A program made the position numbers and the translations under genes. Below are positions 50,453-60,656 of a DNA stretch of 64,000 nucleotides, in pieces (the first letter of the stretch is position 1; every line of letters begins with the position of its first letter). This DNA comes from Myceligenerans pegani. GTDB taxonomy: Bacteria; Actinomycetota; Actinomycetes; Actinomycetales; Cellulomonadaceae. The stretch spans positions 62,001-126,000 of the forward strand of contig NZ_JADBGR010000057.1 in NCBI RefSeq assembly GCF_014892515.1. The letters run 5' to 3'. The notes below the pieces were generated by a model that did no database searches, was not told where the DNA came from, and saw only the letters and a list, made by a program, of their open reading frames with translations.

Positions 50453-50692
50453 TCCCGTAAGGCGGTCCTCGTTGCGAGCGCTCGGTTGTCGAGTCGCTCG
50501 GCACCTCGGGAGCCAACATCCAGGAGTCCGCGGACGCTGCTGCGTATCCGTCGGAAGGCTCCGGGGCATCCTCGTGAGTCCGCAGGGCCTGACCGTGCAC
50601 GGGCTCGTGACGCGGAGTGATGCGAGCGAGCCCAGAGCCGGGGAGGGCCGGCCACGTGCCACGATCACTCTCGCATCCTTCTGAGACATCGA
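50453..50692. other. 240-bp gap without a supported gene
   Basis: No frame here has family-like sequence or a ribosome site. The terminator at 50693 shows that transcription from the LytR_C gene probably runs through it. Confidence 0.4.
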
Positions 50693-50733
50693 GCCGACGT
50701 GCCCATCCTGCTTTCCAGGATGGGCACGTCGGC
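50693..50733 (+). terminator. intrinsic terminator
   Basis: An 18-bp perfect stem (GCCGACGTGCCCATCCTG) with loop CTTTC is followed by TTCCC. Confidence 0.85.
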
Positions 50734-51160
50734 TTCCCACCGCATTCTTGGCGGCTCGCACGATTGGCGGCGCGAGACTCGCGGTCCCCAGTTGTCGGGG
50801 GACACGTATGCCATTCCCGAGATTGCGAGCGCGCCTCTGCTGTTCGACGACTCCGTCGGTAGGCGGTGCCGGCGATGTATTGCGGCGGGGTGCGATTGCG
50901 GCCTCGGCGGGTCGTGGATTCATTGGTCGAATCCAATGGTGGTCGAAACGTTACGGGCCGTTACTGAATTCACCCCTGTGTGACGGCGTCGTCCACCACC
51001 ATGGCCATCAGGGGCGTGGCCGCACCCAGGCCAGGGCGTCTGACCTGGGCGTTCGCCCTGCGCGGAATCCGTCAAATAGCGATTTACCCCTTCCATAGTG
51101 TGACTTGGAGCACTAGCCTCGAATCACCACGGGTCGAACCGAGTGGCCCGTGCGAGATGC
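50734..51160 (+). other. long region upstream of cspA
   Basis: About 430 bases with lower GC content. It probably holds the cspA promoter and 5' leader. No gene is supported; one reading frame through it lacks any recognisable protein pattern. Confidence 0.4.
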
Positions 51161-51172
51161 AAGGAGAAGTGC

Positions 51173-51376
51173 ATGGCCCAGGGCACCGTCAAGTGGTTCA
51201 ACGCGGAGAAGGGGTACGGCTTTATCACCCCGACCTCCGGCGGGCAGGACCTGTTCGTCCACTACAGCGCGATTCAGGTGGACGGCTACCGCACCCTCGA
51301 CGAGGGACAGGCGGTTGAGTACGAAGTGGGACAGGGTCAGAAGGGCCCGCAGGCAGAGATGGTCCGCCCCCTCTGA
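51173..51376 (+). CDS. cspA: cold-shock protein (CspA family)
   Basis: A 67-residue OB-fold RNA chaperone that melts RNA structure in cold or stationary phase. RNP1 is KGYGFI (13-18) and RNP2 LFVHY (27-31), in the usual [20 protein letters not shown] frame. AAGGAGAAG precedes ATG 51173 at the ideal distance. Hairpins after the stop, such as CCCGACGCGGTCGGG near 51482, may terminate it. Confidence 0.97.
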   Translation: MAQGTVKWFNAEKGYGFITPTSGGQDLFVHYSAIQVDGYRTLDEGQAVEYEVGQGQKGPQAEMVRPL

Positions 51377-51619
51377 TCTGAGTCCCGGACCGGTTTCCCC
51401 CTGGCCGGTCTCTCCGATCGACGGGACGGCGTGCGGCCCCGACCCGCTCGCCTCCCGTCCCGTCACTTCTCCCGGCTCCGACCCGACGCGGTCGGGGCCT
51501 CTTCGCATGCGTGTTCCGCAGGCATGAGGCCCCCACGATGTGGTCGGCCCGTTGCCACGTCGTCGGCCCCGCATCGCGCGTCCCGACTCCGCGGTGCAGG
51601 CTCGTGGTTCGATGAGGAC

Positions 51620-53227
51620 ATGACTGTGCTGGACGCCGTCGTCGTCGGTTCCGGGCCCAACGGACTCGCCGCCGCCGCCACCCTCGCGCGTGCCGGGCTC
51701 CGCGTCCGCGTGCTGGAGGAGCAGTCCACGATCGGCGGTGGTGCGCGAACCCTCACCGGTGCGGAACTGGCCGGGGCGGCGCCCGCGCCGGACGAGCCGC
51801 GGGCGTCGTTCCCCGTCATCGGCTCCGACCGTGCGACGGGCGCGGAACTGCGCTTCGACCTGTGTTCCGCGGTGCACCCGATGGCCTGGGCGTCGCCGTT
51901 CTTCCGGGCGTTCGGCCTGGCGGAACGGGTCGAGCTCCGCACCCCGGAGGTCTCGTACGCCCAGCCGCTCGACGCGGTCGCCGGGCCCGGCGAGCCTCGC
52001 GCCGGGCTCGCCTTCCACGAGCTCGACCGGACGGTCGACGGGCTCGGGGCCGACGGCGCCGCCTGGCGGGCGCTGATCGGCCCGCTCGCCGACCGGTGGC
52101 CCGGAGTCACGGCCCTGGCCATGGGCGACAAGCGCAGTCTCGCGACGCCGTCGACCGCGGGGCCCGCGAGCTCCCGGAGTCTCGGCCGCGAGGCAGCCGA
52201 GGCGCTGCGGGCAGCGCTCGCGTTCGGGCCCGGCCTGCTCGAGCAGGGGACCGGCCTCTGGAACCGCCGGTTCACCGGCGACGTCGCCCCCGCGCTCCTC
52301 ACCGGCGTCGCCGCCCATGTCATGTCCCCGCTGCCGTCGCTCGCGAGTGCGGGCACCGCGCTCCTCCTCGGGGCGCTCGCGCACGGGCCGCTCGGCTGGG
52401 CCCTGCCGGTGGGTGGGTCGGGGGTCATCGTCGACGCGCTGGTCGCGGACCTGCTCGCCCACGGCGGCGAGATCGAGACCTCGCGCCCGGTCCGCACCCG
52501 GTCCGACCTCCCGCCGGCCCGGGCGTACCTGTTCGACACCGCCCCTCGCGTCGTCTCGCAGGTCCTCGGTGATCGGATGCCGCCGCGGTCCGCCGCCGCG
52601 TCGCGGCGTCACCGGTTCGGGGGCGGGGCCGCGAAGGTGGATCTCGTGCTGCGCGGTCCCGTGCCATGGTCCGTGCCCGACGTCGGACGCGCGGCGACCG
52701 TGCATCTCGGCGGGACCCGCGAGCAGATGGCCGCGGCGGAGGCGGCCGTCGCCGCGGGGCGGCATGCCCTGCGCCCGGTCTGCCTTCTCAGCGATCCGGC
52801 CGTGACCGACCCGGGACGCGAGATCGACGGCCTGCGTCCGCTGTGGACGTATGCGCACGTGCCGGCGGGCTCGGAGCGCGACGTCACCGAGGACGTCGTC
52901 GGCCAGATCGAGCGGTTCGCGCCGGGGTTCCGCGACGTCGTCGTGGCCGCGCGGTGCGTGCCGGCGGCGTGGATGCCCGCGCACAACGCCAACTACGTGG
53001 GCGGAGACATCGGCGCGGGCGCGGCCACGATGCGGAGGATGCTCGCCGCGCCCGGCCCGGCGGGGATGCGCTGGGATCCGTACGCGACGGGGGCCGACGG
53101 CGTGTACCTGTGCTCGGCCGCGACGCCGCCGGGTCCGGGTGTCCACGGGATGTCGGGCTGGCACGCCGCGCGCCGGGCCCTTCTCCGTGAGTTCGAGATC
53201 CGCCGCCCGCCGGACCTGTCGCCGTAG
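51620..53227 (+). CDS. phytoene-desaturase-like FAD-dependent oxidoreductase
   Basis: A 535-residue flavoprotein of the NAD(P)/FAD-dependent oxidoreductase (CrtI/COG1233) group. The Rossmann FAD motif is at residues 5-33 ([30 protein letters not shown]), then GGGART and SAVHPMAWASPFFRAFGL. The C-terminal FAD motif region includes GADGVYLCSAATPPGPGVHGMSGWHAARRAL. No carotenoid genes are nearby, so true phytoene desaturase activity is not implied. ATG 51620 has GATGAGGAC upstream. Confidence 0.88.
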   Translation: MTVLDAVVVGSGPNGLAAAATLARAGLRVRVLEEQSTIGGGARTLTGAELAGAAPAPDEPRASFPVIGSDRATGAELRFDLCSAVHPMAWASPFFRAFGLAERVELRTPEVSYAQPLDAVAGPGEPRAGLAFHELDRTVDGLGADGAAWRALIGPLADRWPGVTALAMGDKRSLATPSTAGPASSRSLGREAAEALRAALAFGPGLLEQGTGLWNRRFTGDVAPALLTGVAAHVMSPLPSLASAGTALLLGALAHGPLGWALPVGGSGVIVDALVADLLAHGGEIETSRPVRTRSDLPPARAYLFDTAPRVVSQVLGDRMPPRSAAASRRHRFGGGAAKVDLVLRGPVPWSVPDVGRAATVHLGGTREQMAAAEAAVAAGRHALRPVCLLSDPAVTDPGREIDGLRPLWTYAHVPAGSERDVTEDVVGQIERFAPGFRDVVVAARCVPAAWMPAHNANYVGGDIGAGAATMRRMLAAPGPAGMRWDPYATGADGVYLCSAATPPGPGVHGMSGWHAARRALLREFEIRRPPDLSP

Positions 53228-53247
53228 TGGACCGACGCGGGAGTCTG

Positions 53248-53274
53248 CTTGCACTCTCGGGGCGAGAGTGCCAA
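53248..53274 (+). promoter_or_regulatory. CIRCE element 1 (HrcA operator) over the groEL promoter
   Basis: CTTGCACTC, nine spacer bases and GAGTGCCAA form a near-consensus CIRCE inverted repeat. It contains a possible -35 TTGCAC (53249-53254) and overlaps a -10-like AATAAT (53273-53278). Confidence 0.9.
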
Positions 53275-53281
53275 TAATGTC

Positions 53282-55058
<1,777 letters not shown>

Positions 55059-55079
55059 GTCCACGCCACCCGCGTTCGA

Positions 55080-55115
55080 CGGAGGCCGTCTCCCCGCAGG
55101 GGGAGGCGGCCTCCG
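55080..55115 (+). terminator. groEL terminator
   Basis: A 16-bp stem starting CGGAGGCCG with one G-U pair and loop GCAG, 21 bases after the stop. Confidence 0.8.
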
Positions 55116-55175
55116 CCGTGTTCCGGCTCGTGCGCCCGATCCACCGGCCACATGCCCGTCGGATCCGCCCTTCCG

Positions 55176-55460
55176 TCAGCCGAACAGTCGCGTCGCCGAC
55201 AGCTCGGCATCCGTGTAGGTCTGCGCCGCCCGGGCCAGCGCCGCCTGGATCGCGTCCAGGGCGGATTCCACCTGGACCTGGGCGGCGTGCCACTGCGTCA
55301 CGGTTCCGGAGAACGCCGTCGCGGCTCCGCCGGTCCACGTGCCCTGCAGCGCGTCGAGGTTCCGCATCATCGCCCCGACCTCGGCCCGCACGGCGGTCAC
55401 CGAGGCCGCCACGGCCCCGCTCGCCGCGCTCATCTGGTCACTGTCCACCTGGTACCGCAT
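55176..55460 (-). CDS. WXG100-family (ESAT-6-like) protein
   Basis: A 94-residue helical-hairpin protein with the turn motif W42-T-G44 (LQGTWTGGAATAF) between two predicted helices. Such proteins are substrates of type VII (ESX) secretion, or partners in toxin delivery. No ESX machinery gene or partner WXG100 gene is nearby, so it is an orphan here. AGGGGGAA precedes ATG 55460. Confidence 0.9.
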   Translation of the reverse strand: MRYQVDSDQMSAASGAVAASVTAVRAEVGAMMRNLDALQGTWTGGAATAFSGTVTQWHAAQVQVESALDAIQAALARAAQTYTDAELSATRLFG

Positions 55461-55670
55461 GGTTCCCCCTGTTCCGCGGCCGGTAGGCCGCCGTCGTCGT
55501 ACCGTCAAGACGCTAGGGCGCGGGCCGGCCGGCTCGCGTGGGAGATACACCGGCCTGTGGACGACTCCGCGCTGTGGTCGGCGTCGGACCCGCGGAACGT
55601 CGTCAGGATGGTCCCGAACCATTCACGACGCTCCCAGGAAAGTGTCAGACTGTCGCCGCACACTGAACTC

Positions 55671-56396
55671 ATGGCGACACCAGAGGCGCGGCTCGTCGTC
55701 GTCGACGACGAGCCCAACATCCGCGAACTCCTGGCCACGTCCCTGCGATTCGCGGGATTCGAGGTGCATGCCGCGGCGGACGGCAACGGCGCGCTCCAGC
55801 TCGTGCGGGACCTGGATCCGGACCTCGTCGTGCTGGACGTGATGCTTCCCGACATGGACGGCTTCACGGTGACGCGCCGCATGCGCGCCACGGGCAAGCA
55901 CGCACCCGTGCTCTTCCTCACCGCGCGCGACGACACCCAGGACAAGATCCAGGGCCTGACCGTCGGCGGCGACGACTACGTGACCAAGCCGTTCAGCCTC
56001 GAGGAGGTCGTCGCACGGATCCGGGCCGTGCTGCGTCGCACGGGCACCCCGCTCCCCGAGGACGAGGCGGTGCTGAAGGTCGGTGACCTGGAGATGGACG
56101 AGGACTCGCACGAGGTGCGGCGCGCCGGCATCGAGATCGACCTCTCGCCCACGGAGTTCAAGCTGCTGCGCTACCTCATGCTCAACGCGGGCCGTGTGCT
56201 GTCCAAGGCGCAGATCCTCGACCACGTCTGGCAGTACGACTGGGGCGGCGACGCGAACATCGTCGAGTCGTACATCTCCTACCTGCGCCGCAAGATCGAC
56301 CACCTGACCGTCGACGGGCCGAGCGGTCCCGTCGAGCTGCCCGCGCTCATCCACACCAAGCGCGGGGTCGGATACCTGCTGCGCCCAGCGGCGTGA
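55671..56396 (+). CDS. OmpR-family response regulator
   Basis: A 241-residue regulator with phospho-acceptor Asp56 (LVVLDVMLPDMDG), the GGDDYVTKPFSLEE lysine, and a winged-helix output domain (LSPTEFKLLRYLMLNAGRVLSKAQILDHVWQYDW; NIVESYISYLRRKID). It resembles TrcR/MprA-type regulators. ATG 55671 has no ribosome site, but CACACT ends six bases upstream, so a leaderless mRNA is possible. It is paired with the kinase starting 4 bases after its stop. Confidence 0.93.
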   Translation: MATPEARLVVVDDEPNIRELLATSLRFAGFEVHAAADGNGALQLVRDLDPDLVVLDVMLPDMDGFTVTRRMRATGKHAPVLFLTARDDTQDKIQGLTVGGDDYVTKPFSLEEVVARIRAVLRRTGTPLPEDEAVLKVGDLEMDEDSHEVRRAGIEIDLSPTEFKLLRYLMLNAGRVLSKAQILDHVWQYDWGGDANIVESYISYLRRKIDHLTVDGPSGPVELPALIHTKRGVGYLLRPAA

Positions 56397-56400
56397 GGTC

Positions 56401-58161
56401 ATGAGCGACGACTCCGGCAAGTCTGCCGAGGCGGCACCCGTCGGGCCCCGGCGGGGCGGCAAGGGCTCGCCCGCACCCGCCGGAGGACCGGCCATCGCCT
56501 TCGATGTGTCGGCCGAGGCGGCGGCGACAGATGCAAAGACGGCAGACCCGACGGCGACCGATGCGACGGTGAGCGACGCGGTGACACACGCCTCCGCTCT
56601 CGGCGTGCCCGCGTCCACGATGCCTGGGCGTCGGTCGGGACCGGCCGAGGACGTCGGGGCCGGGCGCGGGCGTGGCCTCGCCGACTGGATCGCCGCTGTC
56701 CCCCTGCGGGCCCGGCTCGTGGCGATCACGGCGTTCGTGCTGGCCGCAGGGCTGATCATCACGGGCCTGCTGGCGCGGGGGATCGTCGGCGGGTATCTGG
56801 TCGATCAGGTGGACGCGCAACTGGAGCGGCAGGGGCCTACTCTCGCCAAGACCGTTCTGGGTTATGGGACGTCGACCACGCTGCCGAGCGAGTACTACAT
56901 CGAGTACCGGTGGGCGGACGGCAGCGTAAAGACTCCGCGCGACGACCGCGCCGTGGAGGTCTACGGCATCCCGGATATACCGGACCTCACCTACGACGAG
57001 GTGGTGGAGCGCGCGGGTGAGCCGTTCACGGTTCGCGCCGTGCAGGGTTCGGAAGCGGCGACGCGGTGGCGTGTGCAACCGCTCTTGAACGCGGACACGA
57101 CGGACAGCATCGAGCCCGAGAGCGCCTTCGTCGCACTCCCGCTTGCCCGGATAGACGCCGCGCTGGAGGTCCTCTCCCACACCCTCGTCTTCGCCGGCAT
57201 CGGGATCGTCCTCCTCGGCCTCGCCCTCGCCTGGATCATGATCGAACGCTCCCTCCGCCAGCTGAGAGAGATCGAGACCGCCGCCGCGTCCATCGCCGCC
57301 GGCGACCTGTCCCGGCGGGTGCCCGCCCCGCCGCCGTCGACCGAGGTGGGGTCACTGGCGGAGTCGCTGAACACGATGCTGGCGCAGATCGAGACGGCCT
57401 TCTCCGCACGCGAGGCGTCCGAGGCCCGGATGCGGCAGTTCGTGGCCGACGCGTCGCACGAACTGCGTACCCCGCTCGCGACGATCCGCGGGTACGGCGA
57501 GCTGTACCGGATGGGCGCCCTGGACGGTCCGGACGGCCCCGACCGGGAGCGCGTGGCCGACACGATGGGCCGCGTCGAGGACGCCGCCCGGCGCATGGGG
57601 ACGCTCGTGAACGATCTCCTCGTGCTCGCGCGCCTGGACGAGGGGCGCCCGATCGCGCGGGCACCGGTCGACGTCGTCGTCCTGGCGCGGGAGAGCGCGC
57701 AGGACCTGCACGCCCTCGACCCGTCCCGCGACGTGCGCATGATCGGCCTCGCCACGTCCGCCGTCGTCGGCCCCGTGATGACCGAGGGGGATGACGACCG
57801 GCTGCGGCAGGTGCTCACCAACCTCATCGGGAACGTCGCGCGGCACACGCCCGCCGGGACCCCGGCGGAGATCGCCGTCGGACACGGTCCGGACGGGCAG
57901 GCCGTGATCGAGGTGCGGGACCACGGGCCGGGTGTCGCCGAGGAGCACGCCGCTCGGATGTTCGAGCGGTTCTATCGTGCGGACTCGTCGCGCAACCGGG
58001 CGTCGGGCGGGTCGGGCCTCGGGCTGGCGATCGTGTCGGCGATCGTGGAGGCGCACGGCGGGCAGGTCGGGGTCGCCCCCACGCCGGGCGGTGGCCTGAC
58101 GGTCCGTGTCACCCTGCCCGGCATGACCGACGATCGGTCCCCCGCACCGGCCTCGCGGTAA
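56401..58161 (+). CDS. sensor histidine kinase with HAMP domain
   Basis: A 586-residue membrane kinase. About 90 low-complexity cytoplasmic residues precede transmembrane 1 (about 100-125, LVAITAFVLAAGLIITGLLA). An extracytoplasmic sensor region of about 135 residues follows, then transmembrane 2 (about 262-284), HAMP, HisKA with His353 (VADASHELRTPLATIRGYGELYRM), and HATPase motifs NLIGNVARHTPAG, DHGPGVAEE and GGSGLGLAIV. The partner is the regulator upstream. The signal is unknown. Confidence 0.93.
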   Translation: MSDDSGKSAEAAPVGPRRGGKGSPAPAGGPAIAFDVSAEAAATDAKTADPTATDATVSDAVTHASALGVPASTMPGRRSGPAEDVGAGRGRGLADWIAAVPLRARLVAITAFVLAAGLIITGLLARGIVGGYLVDQVDAQLERQGPTLAKTVLGYGTSTTLPSEYYIEYRWADGSVKTPRDDRAVEVYGIPDIPDLTYDEVVERAGEPFTVRAVQGSEAATRWRVQPLLNADTTDSIEPESAFVALPLARIDAALEVLSHTLVFAGIGIVLLGLALAWIMIERSLRQLREIETAAASIAAGDLSRRVPAPPPSTEVGSLAESLNTMLAQIETAFSAREASEARMRQFVADASHELRTPLATIRGYGELYRMGALDGPDGPDRERVADTMGRVEDAARRMGTLVNDLLVLARLDEGRPIARAPVDVVVLARESAQDLHALDPSRDVRMIGLATSAVVGPVMTEGDDDRLRQVLTNLIGNVARHTPAGTPAEIAVGHGPDGQAVIEVRDHGPGVAEEHAARMFERFYRADSSRNRASGGSGLGLAIVSAIVEAHGGQVGVAPTPGGGLTVRVTLPGMTDDRSPAPASR

Positions 58162-58231
58162 TAGGGTGAGAGTGTGGCCAGGGCCACACCTGGTCCCGGA
58201 ATACGTGTAGCCGAATCGAAGGTCTGATCGC

Positions 58232-58933
58232 ATGGGCGTCATGGCGCCGGAGTGGTACATCTCCTCGTTCGTCCGGAGCGCCTCCGGGATCGGTGCGACG
58301 GCGCCCGTGGAGGAGATCGAGCGGGTGGGCGAGGACCTCGTCGAACGCTGGTCGGGTGACGACCGGCACTTCCACGACCTCCGACACCTCGGGGCCGTGC
58401 TGCACCGGGTGGACGAACTGGCCGAGGAGACGCACTCGCCCGACGTCGTCCGGCTGGCCGCCTGGTACCACGGCGCCGTGTTCGACGCCGCCTCCAAGAC
58501 GGCGTACGCCTCCAAGGGCGGCGAGCAGACGTCGGCCAGCGCCGAGCTGGCGCGCGCCGAACTGACCGGGCTCGGCGTGCCCACCGCGTCCGCCGACCGC
58601 GTGGCGAACCTGGTCAACGGGTTGCTGCGGCACGCCCCCGACGTGACGGACGTGGACGCGTGCGTGCTCAACGACGCCGACCTGGCCATGCTCGCGGCCG
58701 AGCCGCAGCGCTACAAGGAGTACACGGCACGAGTGCGTGCCGAGTACGAGCACATCCCCTTGCCCCACTACCTGGCCGCGCGCATCAAGATCGTCTCGAA
58801 GCTGCTGGCCCGCGAGTCGCTGTTCTGCTCGCCGATGGGCGCCGCCTGGGAGGAACCGGCCCGGCAGAACCTCGACGCGGAGCTGCACCGGCTGCGCAAG
58901 AAGCAGGCGGCGCTCGAGGCCGACGGCAGCTGA
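58232..58933 (+). CDS. HD-superfamily metal-dependent phosphohydrolase (COG4339-like)
   Basis: A 233-residue protein. Metal-binding residues appear as RHFHDLRHL (45-53) and AWYHGAVFDA (77-86), with a further Asp in VLNDADLAML; the first motif is a variant HD pair. Similar proteins are annotated as predicted metal-dependent phosphohydrolases. ATG 58232 has GAAGG 8 bases upstream; ATG 58241 is possible. Substrate unknown. Confidence 0.85.
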   Translation: MGVMAPEWYISSFVRSASGIGATAPVEEIERVGEDLVERWSGDDRHFHDLRHLGAVLHRVDELAEETHSPDVVRLAAWYHGAVFDAASKTAYASKGGEQTSASAELARAELTGLGVPTASADRVANLVNGLLRHAPDVTDVDACVLNDADLAMLAAEPQRYKEYTARVRAEYEHIPLPHYLAARIKIVSKLLARESLFCSPMGAAWEEPARQNLDAELHRLRKKQAALEADGS

Positions 58934-58945
58934 CAGGACCGAACC

Positions 58946-59025
58946 AACCGGTCCCCGGCCACCGGAAGCGTAGCGACGGCGCCCGCAGGCGAGGTACGAG
59001 CCGAGGACGACGGAGCCCGGCGGCT
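58946..59025 (-). repeat. 80-bp dispersed repeat, copy 2
   Basis: The inverted counterpart of 24082-24161, with 77 of 80 bases identical when reverse-complemented. It lies just after the HD gene stop and just before the convergent NYN gene stop, so it could help terminate transcription. Confidence 0.85.
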
Positions 59026-59045
59026 CGGGAAGGCACTGTCGGGAG

Positions 59046-59630
59046 TTACAGGTACTTGACCGGGTCGAACTCCTCGATCGGGATGATCCGCACCCGCGGC
59101 AGGAGGGTCGTGAACGCGTCGGCGTCGCCCTCGAGGTCGTACATGTGCAGGCCGTGCTCCTCGAGCTCGGCGAGGCGCGCGTTGACGAACTCCCGGAAGC
59201 CGAGCAGCCCGACGCGGCGGTCCTCGTCCTCCAGGAGATCCTCGATCTGCGGCAGGAAGTCGCCGTCGTGACTGGCCAGCAGCACGTCGCCGGGACGGTC
59301 GCGCAGAGCCTCCAGCGTGCGCTGGATGCCGACGTCGACCACCTTCTCCGAACCCTGCGCGGCGAGCGGGATCGGCCGGTACCCCATCGCGAGCAGCGCC
59401 TGGACGAACGGCATGGGCATCTGGCCCGACGTCGCGTTCAGGAAGAACAGCGGCACGACGTCCTGCGACCACACCTTCTGCGCGAACGCCGAGATACGGT
59501 CCCAGCGCGGTCGTTCGTCCGGGGCAGGCCTGCGGTTCAGGACGTTCATCCCGAGCGTCGCGTCGATGTTCTCGCCGTCGACGATGAGGTAGGTACGACG
59601 CGGCAGAGCCTGCGCTGACGGAACGGGCAT
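59046..59630 (-). CDS. NYN-domain (PIN-like) ribonuclease, LabA/DUF88 family
   Basis: A 194-residue protein with a PIN-like NYN fold. Acidic metal-site motifs are YLIVDGENIDATLG (Asp18, Asp23) and LLASHDGDFLPQIEDLLEDEDRRVGLLGF. Related proteins act as RNA endonucleases. On the minus strand TACGCT lies seven bases before ATG 59630, suggesting a near-leaderless mRNA. It is divergent from the amidotransferase gene, with 37 bases between start codons. Confidence 0.85.
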   Translation of the reverse strand: MPVPSAQALPRRTYLIVDGENIDATLGMNVLNRRPAPDERPRWDRISAFAQKVWSQDVVPLFFLNATSGQMPMPFVQALLAMGYRPIPLAAQGSEKVVDVGIQRTLEALRDRPGDVLLASHDGDFLPQIEDLLEDEDRRVGLLGFREFVNARLAELEEHGLHMYDLEGDADAFTTLLPRVRIIPIEEFDPVKYL

Positions 59631-59667
59631 GGACCCCAGCGTAGCCGTGGATGTACTTTGAGCCACC

Positions 59668-60561
59668 GTGATTGTCTCCAAACCCTCCGACCACTCCGCG
59701 GCGCAGGTCACCGCGCCGCGGATCACGGTGATCCAGAACGACCGCGACGTCCCCATGGACCGCTACGCCGCACGCCTGGGACCGGGCGTCCGACTCGTCC
59801 TCGCGTTCGCCGGCGAGACGATCCCGGCGGCGGGGGACCTCGGCGACGCGCTCGTCGTGCTCGGCGGCACCATGTCGGCCTACTCCGACGACGACGCACC
59901 ATGGCTGCCCGCCGTGCGCGACCTCCTCGCCGACGCCGCGCGCTCCGGCGTCCCGGCGCTCGGCATCTGCCTCGGTGCCCAGCTGCTCGCCGTCGCGGGC
60001 GGAGGATCCGTGCAGGTCGCGGCGCCTCCGGGGCGTGAAGCGGGAGCGGCCGCCATCGCCTGGCGCGAGGCCGCACTCGCCGACGTCGTGACGGGTCCGG
60101 CGCTCGCGGCCGTCTCCGGGGGCCCGGGCGCCGCGGGAACCGAGGCGACGGGCGCTGGCGGGCGGAGCACCGAAGCGGTGAGTGCCGGCGCCGCGCGGGT
60201 CGACGTGCCGGGATCCGGCGCCGCGGGCGCCGACGCCGTGGCCGTGACGCGTGCGGTGAGCATGCACGCCGACGCGGTCGTCGAGCTGCCCGACGGCGCC
60301 ACCTGGCTGGCCTCCAGCGACATGTACCCCTATCAGGCGTTCCGGTGGGGCTCCGCGCTCGGCGTGCAGTTCCATCCCGAGGCGGGCGCCGACCTCGCGG
60401 CGCGCTGGGCCGTCGAGGCGGGCGACGTCGACGTCCCCGCCGTCGTCGACGACATCGAGAAGCACGCCGACGAGACCGCGCGGTTCGGCGACGGCCTCGC
60501 GGACGCCTTCGTCGCGGCGATACGGCCCGCGGGGTCGCGGGAACAGGGGACGCGGGAGTAG
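59668..60561 (+). CDS. class I glutamine amidotransferase-like protein
   Basis: A 297-residue protein of the GMP-synthase-like GATase group. The nucleophile Cys101 lies in LGICLGAQLL, and the His236/Glu238 pair in GVQFHPEAG, so the catalytic triad is complete. An Ala/Gly-rich insertion of about 45 residues sits at 150-195 between strands of the core. No synthase domain is attached or adjacent, so the acceptor is unknown. GTG 59668 follows TACTTT by eight bases. Confidence 0.88.
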   Translation: MIVSKPSDHSAAQVTAPRITVIQNDRDVPMDRYAARLGPGVRLVLAFAGETIPAAGDLGDALVVLGGTMSAYSDDDAPWLPAVRDLLADAARSGVPALGICLGAQLLAVAGGGSVQVAAPPGREAGAAAIAWREAALADVVTGPALAAVSGGPGAAGTEATGAGGRSTEAVSAGAARVDVPGSGAAGADAVAVTRAVSMHADAVVELPDGATWLASSDMYPYQAFRWGSALGVQFHPEAGADLAARWAVEAGDVDVPAVVDDIEKHADETARFGDGLADAFVAAIRPAGSREQGTRE

Positions 60562-60656
60562 GGGACGGGCCCGGAGGAACGAGGTCGTCCCCCGCGCGAC
60601 CGATCACCCGGCAACCGGTCGGCCACTCGGCAACCGGCCGATCACACTCTGCTCGC

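Noticed and set aside
51620..53227. Assignment as a true phytoene desaturase
   Set aside because: Only general flavoprotein motifs are seen and no carotenoid genes adjoin, so the specific name is not justified.
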